Shown: positions 1 through 9,352 of the stretch, piece after piece | Position numbering within the stretch: the stretch's first letter is position 1 | How the letters are laid out: every line of letters starts with the position of its first letter | NCBI GenBank assembly: GCA_910584345.1 | Contig: CAJTZX010000009.1 | Coordinates: forward strand, 38,071-83,760 | Direction of reading: 5' to 3' | Length of the DNA: 45,690 nt | Source: an uncultured Eubacterium sp. | Lineage (GTDB): Bacteria > Bacillota > Clostridia > Lachnospirales > Lachnospiraceae | The notes under the pieces: model-generated | What the model was told of the DNA's origin: nothing | The model's input: only the letters and a program-made list of their open reading frames with translations | The model's database searches: none | Program-made: the position numbers and the translations under genes

Positions 1-122
1 AAGTGAAAAATATCACCGATTTTGTATGAAAGAAATATTGCGCAGAAAGTGAAAAATATCACCGATTTTGTATGAAAGAAATATTGCGCAGAAAGTGAAA
101 ATTATTACCGATTTTGTATGAA
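1..122. repeat. 46-bp tandem direct repeat, about 2.6 copies
   Basis: Units begin at 1, 47 and 93 with a constant 46-bp period. The first two copies are identical; the third diverges after its first bases but keeps ACCGATTTTGTATGAA. Each intact unit contains the small dyad GTGA-aaaata-TCAC. The array runs into the likely start region of the first gene, so it may hold that operon's promoter or operator sites. Upstream sequence is outside the window, so the total copy number is unknown. No TTGACA/TATAAT pair is convincing inside the unit. Confidence 0.85.
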
Positions 123-148
123 TGAAGCATTTGAAGAAAGGCAGTAAG

Positions 149-1771
149 ATGCAGTATGATTTTTTAAAACAATTTCCCAAACGGATGAAAAATGTTGGCC
201 TTTATGCGCTGCTGTTTGAAAATAGTATGCAGAAGACAACGTGGCGTCAGTATGGATTTAACAGTGTGGACGAGCAGATCAATATGATTTTTGCTGTGAT
301 GCTTTATCTGATGGAACAGTCGCTAAAAGAAGAAAACTGTGTGATGGATGATATCGGAGCATACATTGACACACTGAATACAACAGCTTTTGAAAAACCG
401 ATGTCTTATGAGGAATGTCGTAAGCTGGGAGATTTTATTGTAAATGTTATATTGTCCAACGACGGAAGGCCAATGTATTTTGAAGGTTATGATTTTGAAA
501 AGCGGGAATATCAGAAAATGAATGTCAGTTATGTAGCGAACCGGATTGTGTATCTGGATACAGAAGTGAAACGTACTTCCTATTATCTGACGGACGACGG
601 CTACAATCTGCTGCTTGGTACGCTTGAGATTGAAAACAATATGAAGCTGACGATTCATGAGATGATATTTAAAATGCATTTGGAAAAGCAGAGCTACGAT
701 AAGGCTGTAGACGAGGTGAAAAACGTATTTAACCTGCTGAGGATACAGTTGTTAAAGATTCAGGAAGCGATGGGCAGAATCCGAAGGAATGCATTGAATT
801 ATTCGGTTACTGATTATCAGCATATTCTGGAAGAAAATATGGACACGATTCGGGATACGCGAAAGCAGTTTTTAGAATACCGGGATCTGGTAAAAGCGCG
901 GGCTGCACAATTGGAAGAAGAGCATATAAATGTTCATAAGCTGAATGCAAAGGAAGAAGAAAACTTAGGTAACTTGCGGGTAATTGAAGGCTATTTAAAT
1001 CGAGCGATTGATGAACATCAAAAAATTCTGAATCATCATCTGGATTTAAAGGCGTTGTATACAAAGGAACTGGAAGAGTTGTCGCAGATGTCGCTGATTC
1101 AGAGATTTTCTTTACGCAGTGAATTGTTTGATCGGATTTTGGAATATCCGAAGGGGCTTGCCCGGATGGATATCTTTTTTCGTCCGCTGTTTGTGCAGGG
1201 GCCGGATCAGATTTACAATTTGAACAAAGCACTGGAACCACAGCGGATGATTCGCAAAAAGGCGGAGGAAGACAGTGAGGAGCAGATTGACTTTGACGAA
1301 GAACAATGGCAAAAAGATCAGGAGATGCTGCGTATAAAGAAGTTGGAAAAATATAAGGGCTGTTTAGGGTATCTGCTGGGACGCCTGCTTGCGTCTGATA
1401 CATTTACGCTGGCAGAATGCAGGGATGAGCTATTGGAGGAACCAGAAATCATAAAGCGGCTTATTCCAAATGTTGAGATATTTAAAGAAGTGATGGTAGA
1501 GCTTATTAAAAGCCGAGAAATAGACATTCCTGCGCTGAAAAAGGAACGCAGCGAATTTATACAAGAGGCTTTTGGAGGCTTTCAGCTGAATGAAATGTTA
1601 CTGAATCTGCTGGAAGAGCAGGAAGCAGCAGGAAGTAGAAGTATAAGAAAGATTTGCATTTATCGGATAGAGAGCAGAGCGGTTGTTGTATTTGAAAATG
1701 TCGTGGATGAGCAGGGAAACCCAAAGACAATCCGCTGCTCGGATTTATTGTTCAGGGCGGAATATGAATAA
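149..1771 (+). CDS. jetA: JetA/MksF-like kleisin subunit of a Wadjet-type condensin
   Basis: The predicted protein of about 540 aa resembles the JetA family found next to JetB/JetC in Wadjet-type SMC systems, where it acts as the kleisin-like bridge between the SMC heads. The N-terminal third is helical. Residues of roughly 190-330 are strongly heptad-like and rich in Glu, Lys and Leu. An acidic patch with EEDSEEQIDFDEE follows, then a helical C-terminal domain. I start it at ATG 149 because AAAGG lies 7 bases upstream; an in-frame ATG at 122 would add nine residues but lies in the repeat tail. It is the first gene of the jetA-jetB-jetC group; a hairpin separates it from jetB. The assignment rests on gene order and general resemblance, so the family is likely but the biochemical role is inferred. 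Confidence 0.75.
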   Translation: MQYDFLKQFPKRMKNVGLYALLFENSMQKTTWRQYGFNSVDEQINMIFAVMLYLMEQSLKEENCVMDDIGAYIDTLNTTAFEKPMSYEECRKLGDFIVNVILSNDGRPMYFEGYDFEKREYQKMNVSYVANRIVYLDTEVKRTSYYLTDDGYNLLLGTLEIENNMKLTIHEMIFKMHLEKQSYDKAVDEVKNVFNLLRIQLLKIQEAMGRIRRNALNYSVTDYQHILEENMDTIRDTRKQFLEYRDLVKARAAQLEEEHINVHKLNAKEEENLGNLRVIEGYLNRAIDEHQKILNHHLDLKALYTKELEELSQMSLIQRFSLRSELFDRILEYPKGLARMDIFFRPLFVQGPDQIYNLNKALEPQRMIRKKAEEDSEEQIDFDEEQWQKDQEMLRIKKLEKYKGCLGYLLGRLLASDTFTLAECRDELLEEPEIIKRLIPNVEIFKEVMVELIKSREIDIPALKKERSEFIQEAFGGFQLNEMLLNLLEEQEAAGSRSIRKICIYRIESRAVVVFENVVDEQGNPKTIRCSDLLFRAEYE

Positions 1772-1785
1772 CATGAAACCGTTTG

Positions 1786-1819
1786 GGAATTGTAAATATT
1801 TCATTTTATTTACAATTCC
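1786..1819 (+). other. Perfect 12-bp stem hairpin between jetA and jetB
   Basis: GGAATTGTAAAT at 1786-1797 pairs perfectly with ATTTACAATTCC at 1808-1819 around a 10-nt loop. No T-run follows, so it is not a standard Rho-independent terminator. It could stabilise or process the operon mRNA, or set different levels for jetA and jetBC. Confidence 0.7.
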
Positions 1820-1863
1820 GTGGTTTGCCAAATATAGAATGTTAGAAAGGATTTGGAAGCACT

Positions 1864-2574
1864 ATGGCATATGAAATGGAGGAAATCCGCACAAGCCAGG
1901 AAATATTTTATTTTTTGCTGGAACATCATGAGATTCATGAAGATACGGAAAGCAGACTGTATCAGGAATATGCCGAGAATGAGCAGATACAGAATCTTGT
2001 GAAATCACAGGGTGAGATTGCATCCAGCAACATTGAGCGTTACGGAGACGTCATCTATTTGATCCCACGGGAAGAAAATCATTTTCTTGGTTTTTCCAAA
2101 GCACAGTTAAAGGCGTCTCTATGCAAATCGGGTGGCACAGACCGGGACTATTTTTTATCTCAATTTGTGATTCTGACGCTGCTTGTGGAGTTTTATGACG
2201 GACAGGGAAGAAGCAGTAAGGCGAGAGATTTTCTGCGTGTCGGAGAAGTGCAAAACAGTATCAGTACCTATCTAAAGGCGGGAGCGGAAAACAGCAGTGA
2301 ACAGACAGAGGAAGAGCAGGGATTGGCGTTTGCAGATATGTATGAAGCGTATGAAGCGCTGCGGTCAGATGAGAAAGGGTCTAAGGCAAAGACGACAAAG
2401 GAAGGATTTTTGCATCACATATTGAAGTTTTTGGAAAAGCAGGGGCTTATTGAATATGTAGAAGAAGACGAGATGATTCAGACGACAAAAAAGCTAGACA
2501 GCTTTATGGACTGGAATCTGCTGAACCAGAATCATTATCTGCGCGTGAGACGGGTGTTGGGAATGGAGGATTAA
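1864..2574 (+). CDS. jetB: JetB/MksE-like winged-helix subunit of a Wadjet-type condensin
   Basis: This 236-aa protein sits between the kleisin-like and SMC-like genes, the position and size of JetB/MksE, a winged-helix protein that binds the kleisin. It has no signal peptide or membrane segment. The C-terminal part (about residues 175-236) contains a compact helical segment ending in DWNLLNQNHYLRVRRVLG, typical of the end of a winged-helix domain. Its stop is 3 bp before the jetC ATG, and its last codons supply the jetC ribosome binding site (GGAGG), so translation is probably coupled. The name comes from context and size more than from diagnostic residues; I see no catalytic motif. Confidence 0.72.
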   Translation: MAYEMEEIRTSQEIFYFLLEHHEIHEDTESRLYQEYAENEQIQNLVKSQGEIASSNIERYGDVIYLIPREENHFLGFSKAQLKASLCKSGGTDRDYFLSQFVILTLLVEFYDGQGRSSKARDFLRVGEVQNSISTYLKAGAENSSEQTEEEQGLAFADMYEAYEALRSDEKGSKAKTTKEGFLHHILKFLEKQGLIEYVEEDEMIQTTKKLDSFMDWNLLNQNHYLRVRRVLGMED

Positions 2575-2577
2575 AGA

Positions 2578-5500
2578 ATGAGTAAAATCAACGTCATCCG
2601 ATTGATTAATTTAAATTATAATAACAACGCCATCCGAATCAGTGACGAGACCTTTCATATGAATGGGGAGAGTACGCTGCTGTCGCTGCGAAATGGAGGA
2701 GGAAAGTCTGTGCTTGTGCAGATGATGATGGCGCCATTTGTCCATAAACGTTACCGGGATGCAAAGGATCGTCCGTTTGAAAGTTATTTTACGACAGCCA
2801 AGCCAACCTTTATTCTGGTTGAGTGGGTGTTAGATCATGGAGCCGGATATGTAATGACCGGAATGATGGTGCGCAGACGGCAGGAGATCAGCGCAGATAT
2901 AGCGGATGCAAACGAGACGTTAGAGATCATACAGTTTATCAGCGAATATCAGACATCATGCCCTTATGACATTCATCATTTACCGGTGATAGAGAAGCGA
3001 AAAAAAGAAATAACGCTGAAAAATTTTGGGTCGTGCAGACAGTTATTTGACAGTTATAAAAAGGATTCGTCCGTAAAATTTTTCAGCTATGATATGAGTA
3101 ACAGCGCTCAGGTCAGACAGTATTTTGATAAGCTGACAGAGTATCAGATTTACTATAAAGAATGGGAAACGATTATGAAAAAAGTGAATCTGAAAGAGTC
3201 AGGTTTGTCGGATTTGTTTGCGGACTGTAAAGATGAGAAGGGATTGGTGGAAAAATGGCTGCTGGATGCGGTCGCAAGCAAGCTGAATAAAGGAAAAGAC
3301 CGGATGAAAGAGTTTCAGAATATTCTGGAAAAATATGTCGGCCAGTACAAAGATAATAAGTCCAAAATTGAACGAAGGGATATTATTCGACTGTTTTCGC
3401 AGGAATCGCAGGCAATTATGGACACAGCGAGAAGATATGAAGCAGAGGAAAAAAATTTAAAGCTGCAGCAGGAGCAGATTGGCATTTTTTTGTGGCAGCT
3501 TGAGGCGGCAAAAAATACGGCACATTCAGAAGAAACAGCGATTGCGGTTAGAAAACAGCAAATTTTAGCGGACATGGAGCATTTAAAGTACCAGCAGGCA
3601 TCAAAAGCGATTTATGAAGCAATGGATGCAGAGCGGTTCTGCAGGGCGGAGCGGGAGATGATCCAGCTGGAGCGTGATGAAAAAGAGCAGGAGTATGAAC
3701 AGACAAAACATACGCTGCAGCTTTTGGAATGTGCGAAACAGCAGGAAGAGCTGCAAGAGCAAAATGCGGAATGTACGCAGTATGAACAGCAGCTTGCAGT
3801 GCTGAATCAGCAGGAACAGGATTTTGGACAGGAGCGCAGACAGCTTGGGTATACACTAAGAATGCATTATGAAACGCGAAGCAGTATGCAGCAGAAACAA
3901 GTGATGCAATACGAAGAAAAGCTTGTTCAGATACAGGATAAAATGATACAGGAAGAAGAGAAAACCGAATCCTGTCGTGCCAAGGCATTAGAACTTAGTA
4001 CCTGCATCGGCAGTATGCAGGCCAGGATTCAGGAGTATGATGCGAAAGAAGAGGCATATAACAAGCGTTATGAACCCGGATTTATTCGTAATATTCTTGG
4101 AGAATATGAACCGGCGGCCCTGGATATCCGGTTGCAGGAATATGAAAAAGAACTGGACGAACTGAAAAAATCGTATCAAAGAATGCAAAAGACCGCTGAA
4201 GAAGGCAGCTGGATGCAAAAAGAAAATGAGCGAAATCTGGAAGATGCCAGACGTCAGAAAATGCAGAAAGAGCAAGAGCTGGAACATGCGAAAGAAGTAT
4301 TCGGCCAATATGAACAAGAATTGTCAGAACGTCGAAAAATGCTGCGGTATTTTGGATTGGATGAAACTGTTTTATATGATATGGAAAAGATTCTCCATGC
4401 GGCGCAGCGGAAACTTTCAGAAATAGAATGGGCAAAGAGAAGTCTGGAGAAGGATGAAGATCTTTTGGAGAAAGAATACCAGCGGCTCACGCAGGGGCGG
4501 ATACTCGAACTGCCGGAAACGTTTGAAAAACTGCTGGAACAACTGGGTATTTCTTATGTCTATGGAATGGAGTGGCTGAAAAAGAACCAATATACGCAAG
4601 TACAGAATCAAATGCTTGTCCGCAGATATTCATTTCTGCCATATGCGCTGCTGCTTTCCAGACGAGATATGGAGAAATTAAAAAGCGCGAAAGAAAAGAA
4701 ACAAGAAAAAGAGCTGCCGTATACGTCATTTCCCATTCCTTTGATGATAAGGGAAGAGCTGGAATATGTAGAAGACGGGGAACAGAATCCGGTTGTGCAG
4801 ATGGAGAGGGAGAATGTGAGCTTTTATATGCTGTTTAATGAGCATCTCTTAAATGAAGAGAAGTTAAAACAGATGATAGCTGAAAAAGAGCGTCAGATTA
4901 CAAAGAAAAAAGAGCAGATTCGCATTCGACGTGAAGAATATGAGGAGTATTTTGAAAAAAAAGAAAAGCTGCGCAGCCAGAAGGTAACGAAAGAACTGCA
5001 AGAACAGGCAGCACAGAAGCAGAGAATCCTTTTAGATGAATTAGAAGAACTGACCGGGAAAATTGAAAAACAAAGAGAGGAAGCACAAAAACTGGCAGCA
5101 AAGCTGCAGAAGTTACAGCAGCAGATTCAGGAAAGTGTCAGGCAGCAAAGCGCGAAAGAACGCGGACTGGATGAGCTGAGACAGTTGTATCGGGCATATC
5201 AGTCCTATTTACAGGATAAGCAACAGCTGGAAGCTTTGCAGCATAACCTGACCGTAACAAAAGAAAAAGAACAGCTTGCAGAAAATACGGCGGCAAAACT
5301 GCGGGAACGTGCCAAAAAGCAGGAAATAGAGCTGGAACACAGCAGACGTATAGCAGATGAATTATCTGAGAAAGCAGCTGGATATCAGCAGTATGAAAAA
5401 GAAGACCAGGTAGAAGGCGAAGTGGAAGATCTGGAAAACAGATATCTTGCGATTACGAGCCAGATTTCATTGCGCCAGCAGGAAATAGAACGTTTGCTTT

Positions 5501-7227
5501 TGGCCGCGCGGGAAAAAGTACGTAAAATAGAGCGTGAGCTTGCAAGAAAGCAGAAAAAATACAAATTATCGGACAAAGAATGGATGCAGACGGTATACAA
5601 TGTGAAAGCGGAGGAATATCAGGAACAACTGCTGACAGTCCGTGAGCAGCAGTACGAATTAAAAAAAGCACAGTGGAATGAGGCGGATAAAAATGCGGCT
5701 CTGGCAAGCCAACGTCTGGAACAGCAGAAAAAGGCGATGTTTGAAAAATGCAGGCAGTCACAACCACTTGCGAAGGAGGAAATACAGCCAGTAAATTTTG
5801 AAACGGAAATCGAAAAGAAAGATTATACGCGCAAAGAATTAGAGCAGGCGCAGCTGGCTCAGCAGAAACGGATGGACTGGTATGAGGAACATTTAACCGC
5901 ACTTGCAGAGTATATGGAATTTGTGCCAAAGGATGAACAAAAGCTTTGGGAACTGATCGCACATCGTCTGGAATCGGATACCGTTGCAACAAAAGAAGAA
6001 CAAATGATGTGGGAATCAGTGAGAAAGCAGGAGGATGCGCAGATCCTTTCTGGGCGGCCGGAGCATTCGCAGGAAACGATGGCGACAGGACCAGGGATAA
6101 GCCGGATGACAGAAATGATTCAGGAAGCCTATGACTATCAGTGTGAACTGCAGATGATCGCGATGCTGCAGGAGGCTGTGGAACGCTTGTCAAGAGAAGA
6201 GCTGCGCCGCAGAAAGGGAACGTTGCTGCGGGATTATAACAACTGTCAGGAACGCAGGCAACAGCAGAAAGATCAGCTGACAGGACTGCTGAACCAGATG
6301 GTGCGTAAGGAAGCGTTTGCAGAAGATTTTTATCGGAAACCGATCGAAGCGATGCTGTCTTTAACAGACCATGCGGGACAAGTGCTGCGCCAGCTGCATA
6401 CAACGTTGCAGTCTTATGAAAGCCTGATGGAGAAAATACAGGTGGATATTTCCGTAGTAGAAGAGGAGAAGAACCGGATTGTAGAGCTGTTAAGCGAGTA
6501 TGTGCATGAGGTTCATCAAAATATCGCACGGATTGATCAGAATTCTACGATACGGATTCGTGATAAAAATGTAAAAATGCTGAACATATCATTGCCGGTC
6601 TGGGAGGAAAATGCGAATCTGTACCAGATCAAAATACAGGATTTTATGGATGAGACGACGCAAAAGGGGATCGAATTATTAGAGCGTAACGAAAATGCAC
6701 AGGAGTATCTTGGTACGCGTATGACGACAAAAAATCTTTATGATGTCGTCGTTGGTATTGAGTCGGTGCAGATTCATCTGCATAAAATTGAAGAACAGCG
6801 CCAATATGAGATTTCATGGTCACAGGTCGCTCGCAATTCCGGTGGGGAAGGATTTCTTTCTGCATTTATCATATTATCCAGTCTGTTGTATTATATGCGG
6901 CGGGATGAATCCGATTTGTTTGCAGACCGTAATGAGGGAAAAGTGCTGCTGATGGACAATCCGTTTGCGCAGACAAATGCGTCGCATTTACTAAAGCCGT
7001 TGATGGATATGGCAAAAAAGACGAATACACAGCTGATTTGCTTATCGGGCCTGGGCGGAGAATCGATTTATAACCGGTTTGATAATATTTATATTTTAAA
7101 TCTGATCGCTGCCAGCCTGCGCAGCGGAATGCAGTATTTAAAGGCGGAGCATATGCGCGGAGCAGAGACAGAGGCGGTGCTGGTATCGCAGATTGAAGTG
7201 CTGGGGCAGCAGGAACTTGTTTTTTAG
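2578..7227 (+). CDS. jetC: JetC/MksB-like SMC ATPase
   Basis: The protein (1549 aa) has the layout of an SMC/MukB-type ATPase. An N-terminal head has a Walker A at residues 38-45 (RNGGGKSV). Long Glu/Gln/Lys-rich coiled coils run from about 285 to 640 and from about 765 onward, around a globular hinge-like region near 640-765. The C-terminal head has the ABC signature SGGE at 1421-1424 and a Walker B at 1456-1463 (VLLMDNPF). It should be the loop-extruding motor of the JetABC complex. The residue after the Walker B Asp is Asn, where most ABC ATPases have the catalytic Glu. It is translationally coupled to jetB and ends 21 bp before proB, with no terminator and no jetD between them. Confidence 0.85.
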   Translation: MSKINVIRLINLNYNNNAIRISDETFHMNGESTLLSLRNGGGKSVLVQMMMAPFVHKRYRDAKDRPFESYFTTAKPTFILVEWVLDHGAGYVMTGMMVRRRQEISADIADANETLEIIQFISEYQTSCPYDIHHLPVIEKRKKEITLKNFGSCRQLFDSYKKDSSVKFFSYDMSNSAQVRQYFDKLTEYQIYYKEWETIMKKVNLKESGLSDLFADCKDEKGLVEKWLLDAVASKLNKGKDRMKEFQNILEKYVGQYKDNKSKIERRDIIRLFSQESQAIMDTARRYEAEEKNLKLQQEQIGIFLWQLEAAKNTAHSEETAIAVRKQQILADMEHLKYQQASKAIYEAMDAERFCRAEREMIQLERDEKEQEYEQTKHTLQLLECAKQQEELQEQNAECTQYEQQLAVLNQQEQDFGQERRQLGYTLRMHYETRSSMQQKQVMQYEEKLVQIQDKMIQEEEKTESCRAKALELSTCIGSMQARIQEYDAKEEAYNKRYEPGFIRNILGEYEPAALDIRLQEYEKELDELKKSYQRMQKTAEEGSWMQKENERNLEDARRQKMQKEQELEHAKEVFGQYEQELSERRKMLRYFGLDETVLYDMEKILHAAQRKLSEIEWAKRSLEKDEDLLEKEYQRLTQGRILELPETFEKLLEQLGISYVYGMEWLKKNQYTQVQNQMLVRRYSFLPYALLLSRRDMEKLKSAKEKKQEKELPYTSFPIPLMIREELEYVEDGEQNPVVQMERENVSFYMLFNEHLLNEEKLKQMIAEKERQITKKKEQIRIRREEYEEYFEKKEKLRSQKVTKELQEQAAQKQRILLDELEELTGKIEKQREEAQKLAAKLQKLQQQIQESVRQQSAKERGLDELRQLYRAYQSYLQDKQQLEALQHNLTVTKEKEQLAENTAAKLRERAKKQEIELEHSRRIADELSEKAAGYQQYEKEDQVEGEVEDLENRYLAITSQISLRQQEIERLLLAAREKVRKIERELARKQKKYKLSDKEWMQTVYNVKAEEYQEQLLTVREQQYELKKAQWNEADKNAALASQRLEQQKKAMFEKCRQSQPLAKEEIQPVNFETEIEKKDYTRKELEQAQLAQQKRMDWYEEHLTALAEYMEFVPKDEQKLWELIAHRLESDTVATKEEQMMWESVRKQEDAQILSGRPEHSQETMATGPGISRMTEMIQEAYDYQCELQMIAMLQEAVERLSREELRRRKGTLLRDYNNCQERRQQQKDQLTGLLNQMVRKEAFAEDFYRKPIEAMLSLTDHAGQVLRQLHTTLQSYESLMEKIQVDISVVEEEKNRIVELLSEYVHEVHQNIARIDQNSTIRIRDKNVKMLNISLPVWEENANLYQIKIQDFMDETTQKGIELLERNENAQEYLGTRMTTKNLYDVVVGIESVQIHLHKIEEQRQYEISWSQVARNSGGEGFLSAFIILSSLLYYMRRDESDLFADRNEGKVLLMDNPFAQTNASHLLKPLMDMAKKTNTQLICLSGLGGESIYNRFDNIYILNLIAASLRSGMQYLKAEHMRGAETEAVLVSQIEVLGQQELVF

Positions 7228-7248
7228 AAGGAGGAGTTTATACCAAAT

Positions 7249-8025
7249 ATGCGTATTGTAGTGAAGGTAGGGACTTCTACATTGGCATATCCAACTGGAT
7301 GTCTGGATATTCGTCATGTGGAGATTCTTGTAAAGACGTTGAGTGATCTGAAAAATGCGGGGCATGAAATTGTACTTGTATCTTCCGGGGCGATTGGAAT
7401 GGGTATTGGAAGGCTTTCGTTAAAGGGCAGGCCGGAAGATATGCCGACAAAGCAGGCAGCGGCTTCGGTAGGTCAGTGTGAGCTGATGTATACGTATGAC
7501 AAGCTGTTTGGGGAATACAACCATATCGTCGGACAAATATTGCTGACTGGCTCTGATTTTTCCCATGAAGACCGAAAAGAAAATTTTGAAAACACGATTT
7601 TGCGTCTGATTGAGCTGGGTGTGATTCCGGTTGTCAATGAAAATGACACAATTGCTACGGATGAGATTTCAGTAGGCGATAATGATACGCTGGCCGCTAT
7701 GGTAGCTTGCAGTGTAGATGCGGATCTGCTTATATTACTGAGCGATATCGATGGACTATATACCAAAGATCCGCATAAGAGTCAGGATGCACAGCTGATA
7801 CCGCTGGTGATGGAAATTACACCGGAGATCAAAGAACTTGCGGAAGGAAAGGGCAGCGGGCTTGGAACGGGCGGCATGGTGACAAAGCTGCATGCAGCAG
7901 AAATAGCTATGAACCATGGAGTAGATATGGTAATTGCAAATGGAGCAAGGCCGCGTAAGCTGTATAATATTGTAGAAGGAGAAACGGTGGGGACGCGGTT
8001 TCTTGGAAGGGAGACTGCTATATGA
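7249..8025 (+). CDS. proB: Glutamate 5-kinase, short form without PUA domain
   Basis: ProB phosphorylates L-glutamate to gamma-glutamyl phosphate, the first step of proline synthesis. The 258-aa sequence contains the amino-acid kinase fold hallmarks: KVGTSTL near the N-terminus, SSGAIGMG, NENDTIATDE (substrate binding), and GTGGMVTKL near residue 205. Longer ProB proteins carry a C-terminal PUA domain of about 100 residues; this one lacks it, a form known in several Firmicutes. AAGGAGGAG precedes the ATG. The stop codon overlaps the proA start (ATGA), so the two are coupled. The gene follows jetC by only 21 bp and may be partly transcribed from the jet operon. Confidence 0.96.
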   Translation: MRIVVKVGTSTLAYPTGCLDIRHVEILVKTLSDLKNAGHEIVLVSSGAIGMGIGRLSLKGRPEDMPTKQAAASVGQCELMYTYDKLFGEYNHIVGQILLTGSDFSHEDRKENFENTILRLIELGVIPVVNENDTIATDEISVGDNDTLAAMVACSVDADLLILLSDIDGLYTKDPHKSQDAQLIPLVMEITPEIKELAEGKGSGLGTGGMVTKLHAAEIAMNHGVDMVIANGARPRKLYNIVEGETVGTRFLGRETAI

Positions 8026-9287
8026 CGACACAGGAGATTTTAATACAGGCAAAGGAGGCAAAAACAGCGCTGATGCTGGCAGATGCCGAACGTAAAAATG
8101 AGGCGCTTCATAAGATGGCGGATGCACTTGTAAAACAGGAACACGCGGCAAGGATTTTAGAAGCGAATAAACGTGATTTGGAGGCTGCAAAAGGGACGAT
8201 TCCTGATGTTATGCTGGATCGTCTGATGCTGAATGAAAAACGGATTGCGGATATGGCAGATGGAATCCGGGAAGTTGCAAAGCTGGAAGACCCGGTTGGG
8301 AAAGTGCTGTCCGAAATTGTAAGGCCGAATGGAATGACAATTCGTAAAACAGCAGTTCCGATGGGGGTCATTGCGATTATATATGAAAGCCGCCCGAATG
8401 TTACGAGTGACGCAGCTGCATTGGCGCTTAAAAGCGGCAATGTCTGTGTGCTGCGTGGCGGCAAAGAAGCCTGGCGTACGTGCCATGCCATTGTGGAAGC
8501 TATGCAGATTGGATTGGAAGAGGCTTTCATGCCACGTACAGCAGTGAATTTGATTGAAGATACGACACGCGTAAGCGCTAATGAACTGATGACTGCAGAA
8601 GGATTTATAGATCTTTTGATTCCACGTGGCGGCAAAGGGTTGATCCGTTCTTGTGTGGAACATGCAACCGTGCCGTGTATCCAGACCGGGACAGGAATCT
8701 GCCACGTGTATGTAGACCGCGCGGCGGATCTTTCGATGGCGATACAGATCGTAGAAAATGCAAAAACAAGCCGCCCAAGTGTCTGCAACGCGCAGGAAGT
8801 ATGTCTGGTGCATAGGGAAATTGCAGCTCAGTTTTTGCCAATGCTGCAGGATACACTTTGTGAGAAACGCCGGAAAGAGGGAAATCAGCCGGTGGAACTG
8901 CGACTGGATTCGGAGGCAGCAAAAATCATTGCAGGTTTACCGGCAGGAGAAGCGGATTTTGATACAGAGTTTTTGGATTATATTCTTGGCGTTAAAATCG
9001 TGGATAGTGTGGAAGAAGCAATCGAACATATCAATCTGCACTCTACCGGACATAGCGAAGCAATTGTAACGTCAGATCAAAAAGCTGCAGAGCAGTTTAC
9101 GGCAGCTGTAGACAGTGCGGCAGTTTATGTAAATGTATCGACACGATTTACGGATGGCGGGCAATTTGGATTAGGATGCGAGATGGGGATTTCCACGCAG
9201 AAACTACATGCGAGAGGGCCAATGGGGCTGGCGGAATTGTGTACTTATAAATATGTGATTTGTGGGAATGGACAGATACGGCAGTAA
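8022..9287 (+). CDS. proA: Gamma-glutamyl phosphate reductase (glutamate-5-semialdehyde dehydrogenase)
   Basis: ProA reduces gamma-glutamyl phosphate with NADPH to glutamate-5-semialdehyde, which cyclises toward proline. The 421-aa length is normal. Recognisable blocks are the YESRPNVTSDAAALALKSGN segment, LRGGKEA, and the catalytic-cysteine motif SRPSVCNA with Cys255. The C-terminal part reads FTDGGQFGLGCEMGIST, typical of the family. It overlaps proB by 4 bp, so the two enzymes that pass an unstable intermediate are made together. No proC (pyrroline-5-carboxylate reductase) is in the window. Confidence 0.97.
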   Translation: MTTQEILIQAKEAKTALMLADAERKNEALHKMADALVKQEHAARILEANKRDLEAAKGTIPDVMLDRLMLNEKRIADMADGIREVAKLEDPVGKVLSEIVRPNGMTIRKTAVPMGVIAIIYESRPNVTSDAAALALKSGNVCVLRGGKEAWRTCHAIVEAMQIGLEEAFMPRTAVNLIEDTTRVSANELMTAEGFIDLLIPRGGKGLIRSCVEHATVPCIQTGTGICHVYVDRAADLSMAIQIVENAKTSRPSVCNAQEVCLVHREIAAQFLPMLQDTLCEKRRKEGNQPVELRLDSEAAKIIAGLPAGEADFDTEFLDYILGVKIVDSVEEAIEHINLHSTGHSEAIVTSDQKAAEQFTAAVDSAAVYVNVSTRFTDGGQFGLGCEMGISTQKLHARGPMGLAELCTYKYVICGNGQIRQ

Positions 9288-9352
9288 GAAACAAGGAAAA
9301 CTGCGATGCTGGCATCCAGATGAAAAGAAAGTATGGTAGAGGTTTAGAGATT

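Noticed and set aside
1..122. CRISPR array
   Set aside because: The units are contiguous at a 46-bp period with no variable spacers between them.
807..1403. 198-codon open frame antisense to jetA
   Set aside because: The composition is that of a shadow of coiled-coil coding sequence, with no start signals.
5453..6529. 358-codon open frame antisense to jetC
   Set aside because: It is the mirror of a Gln/Lys/Glu-rich coiled coil, has a low-complexity Ser/Pro/Ala product and no ribosome binding site.
7205..7260. A jetD gene between jetC and proB
   Set aside because: Only 21 bp separate the two genes, and no TOPRIM-type coding sequence occurs in the 7-10 kb region.
9260..9352. Upstream extension of the ThyX-like gene into proA
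   Set aside because: It overlaps the proA end, has no ribosome binding site, and the protein's conserved part begins at ATG 9353.
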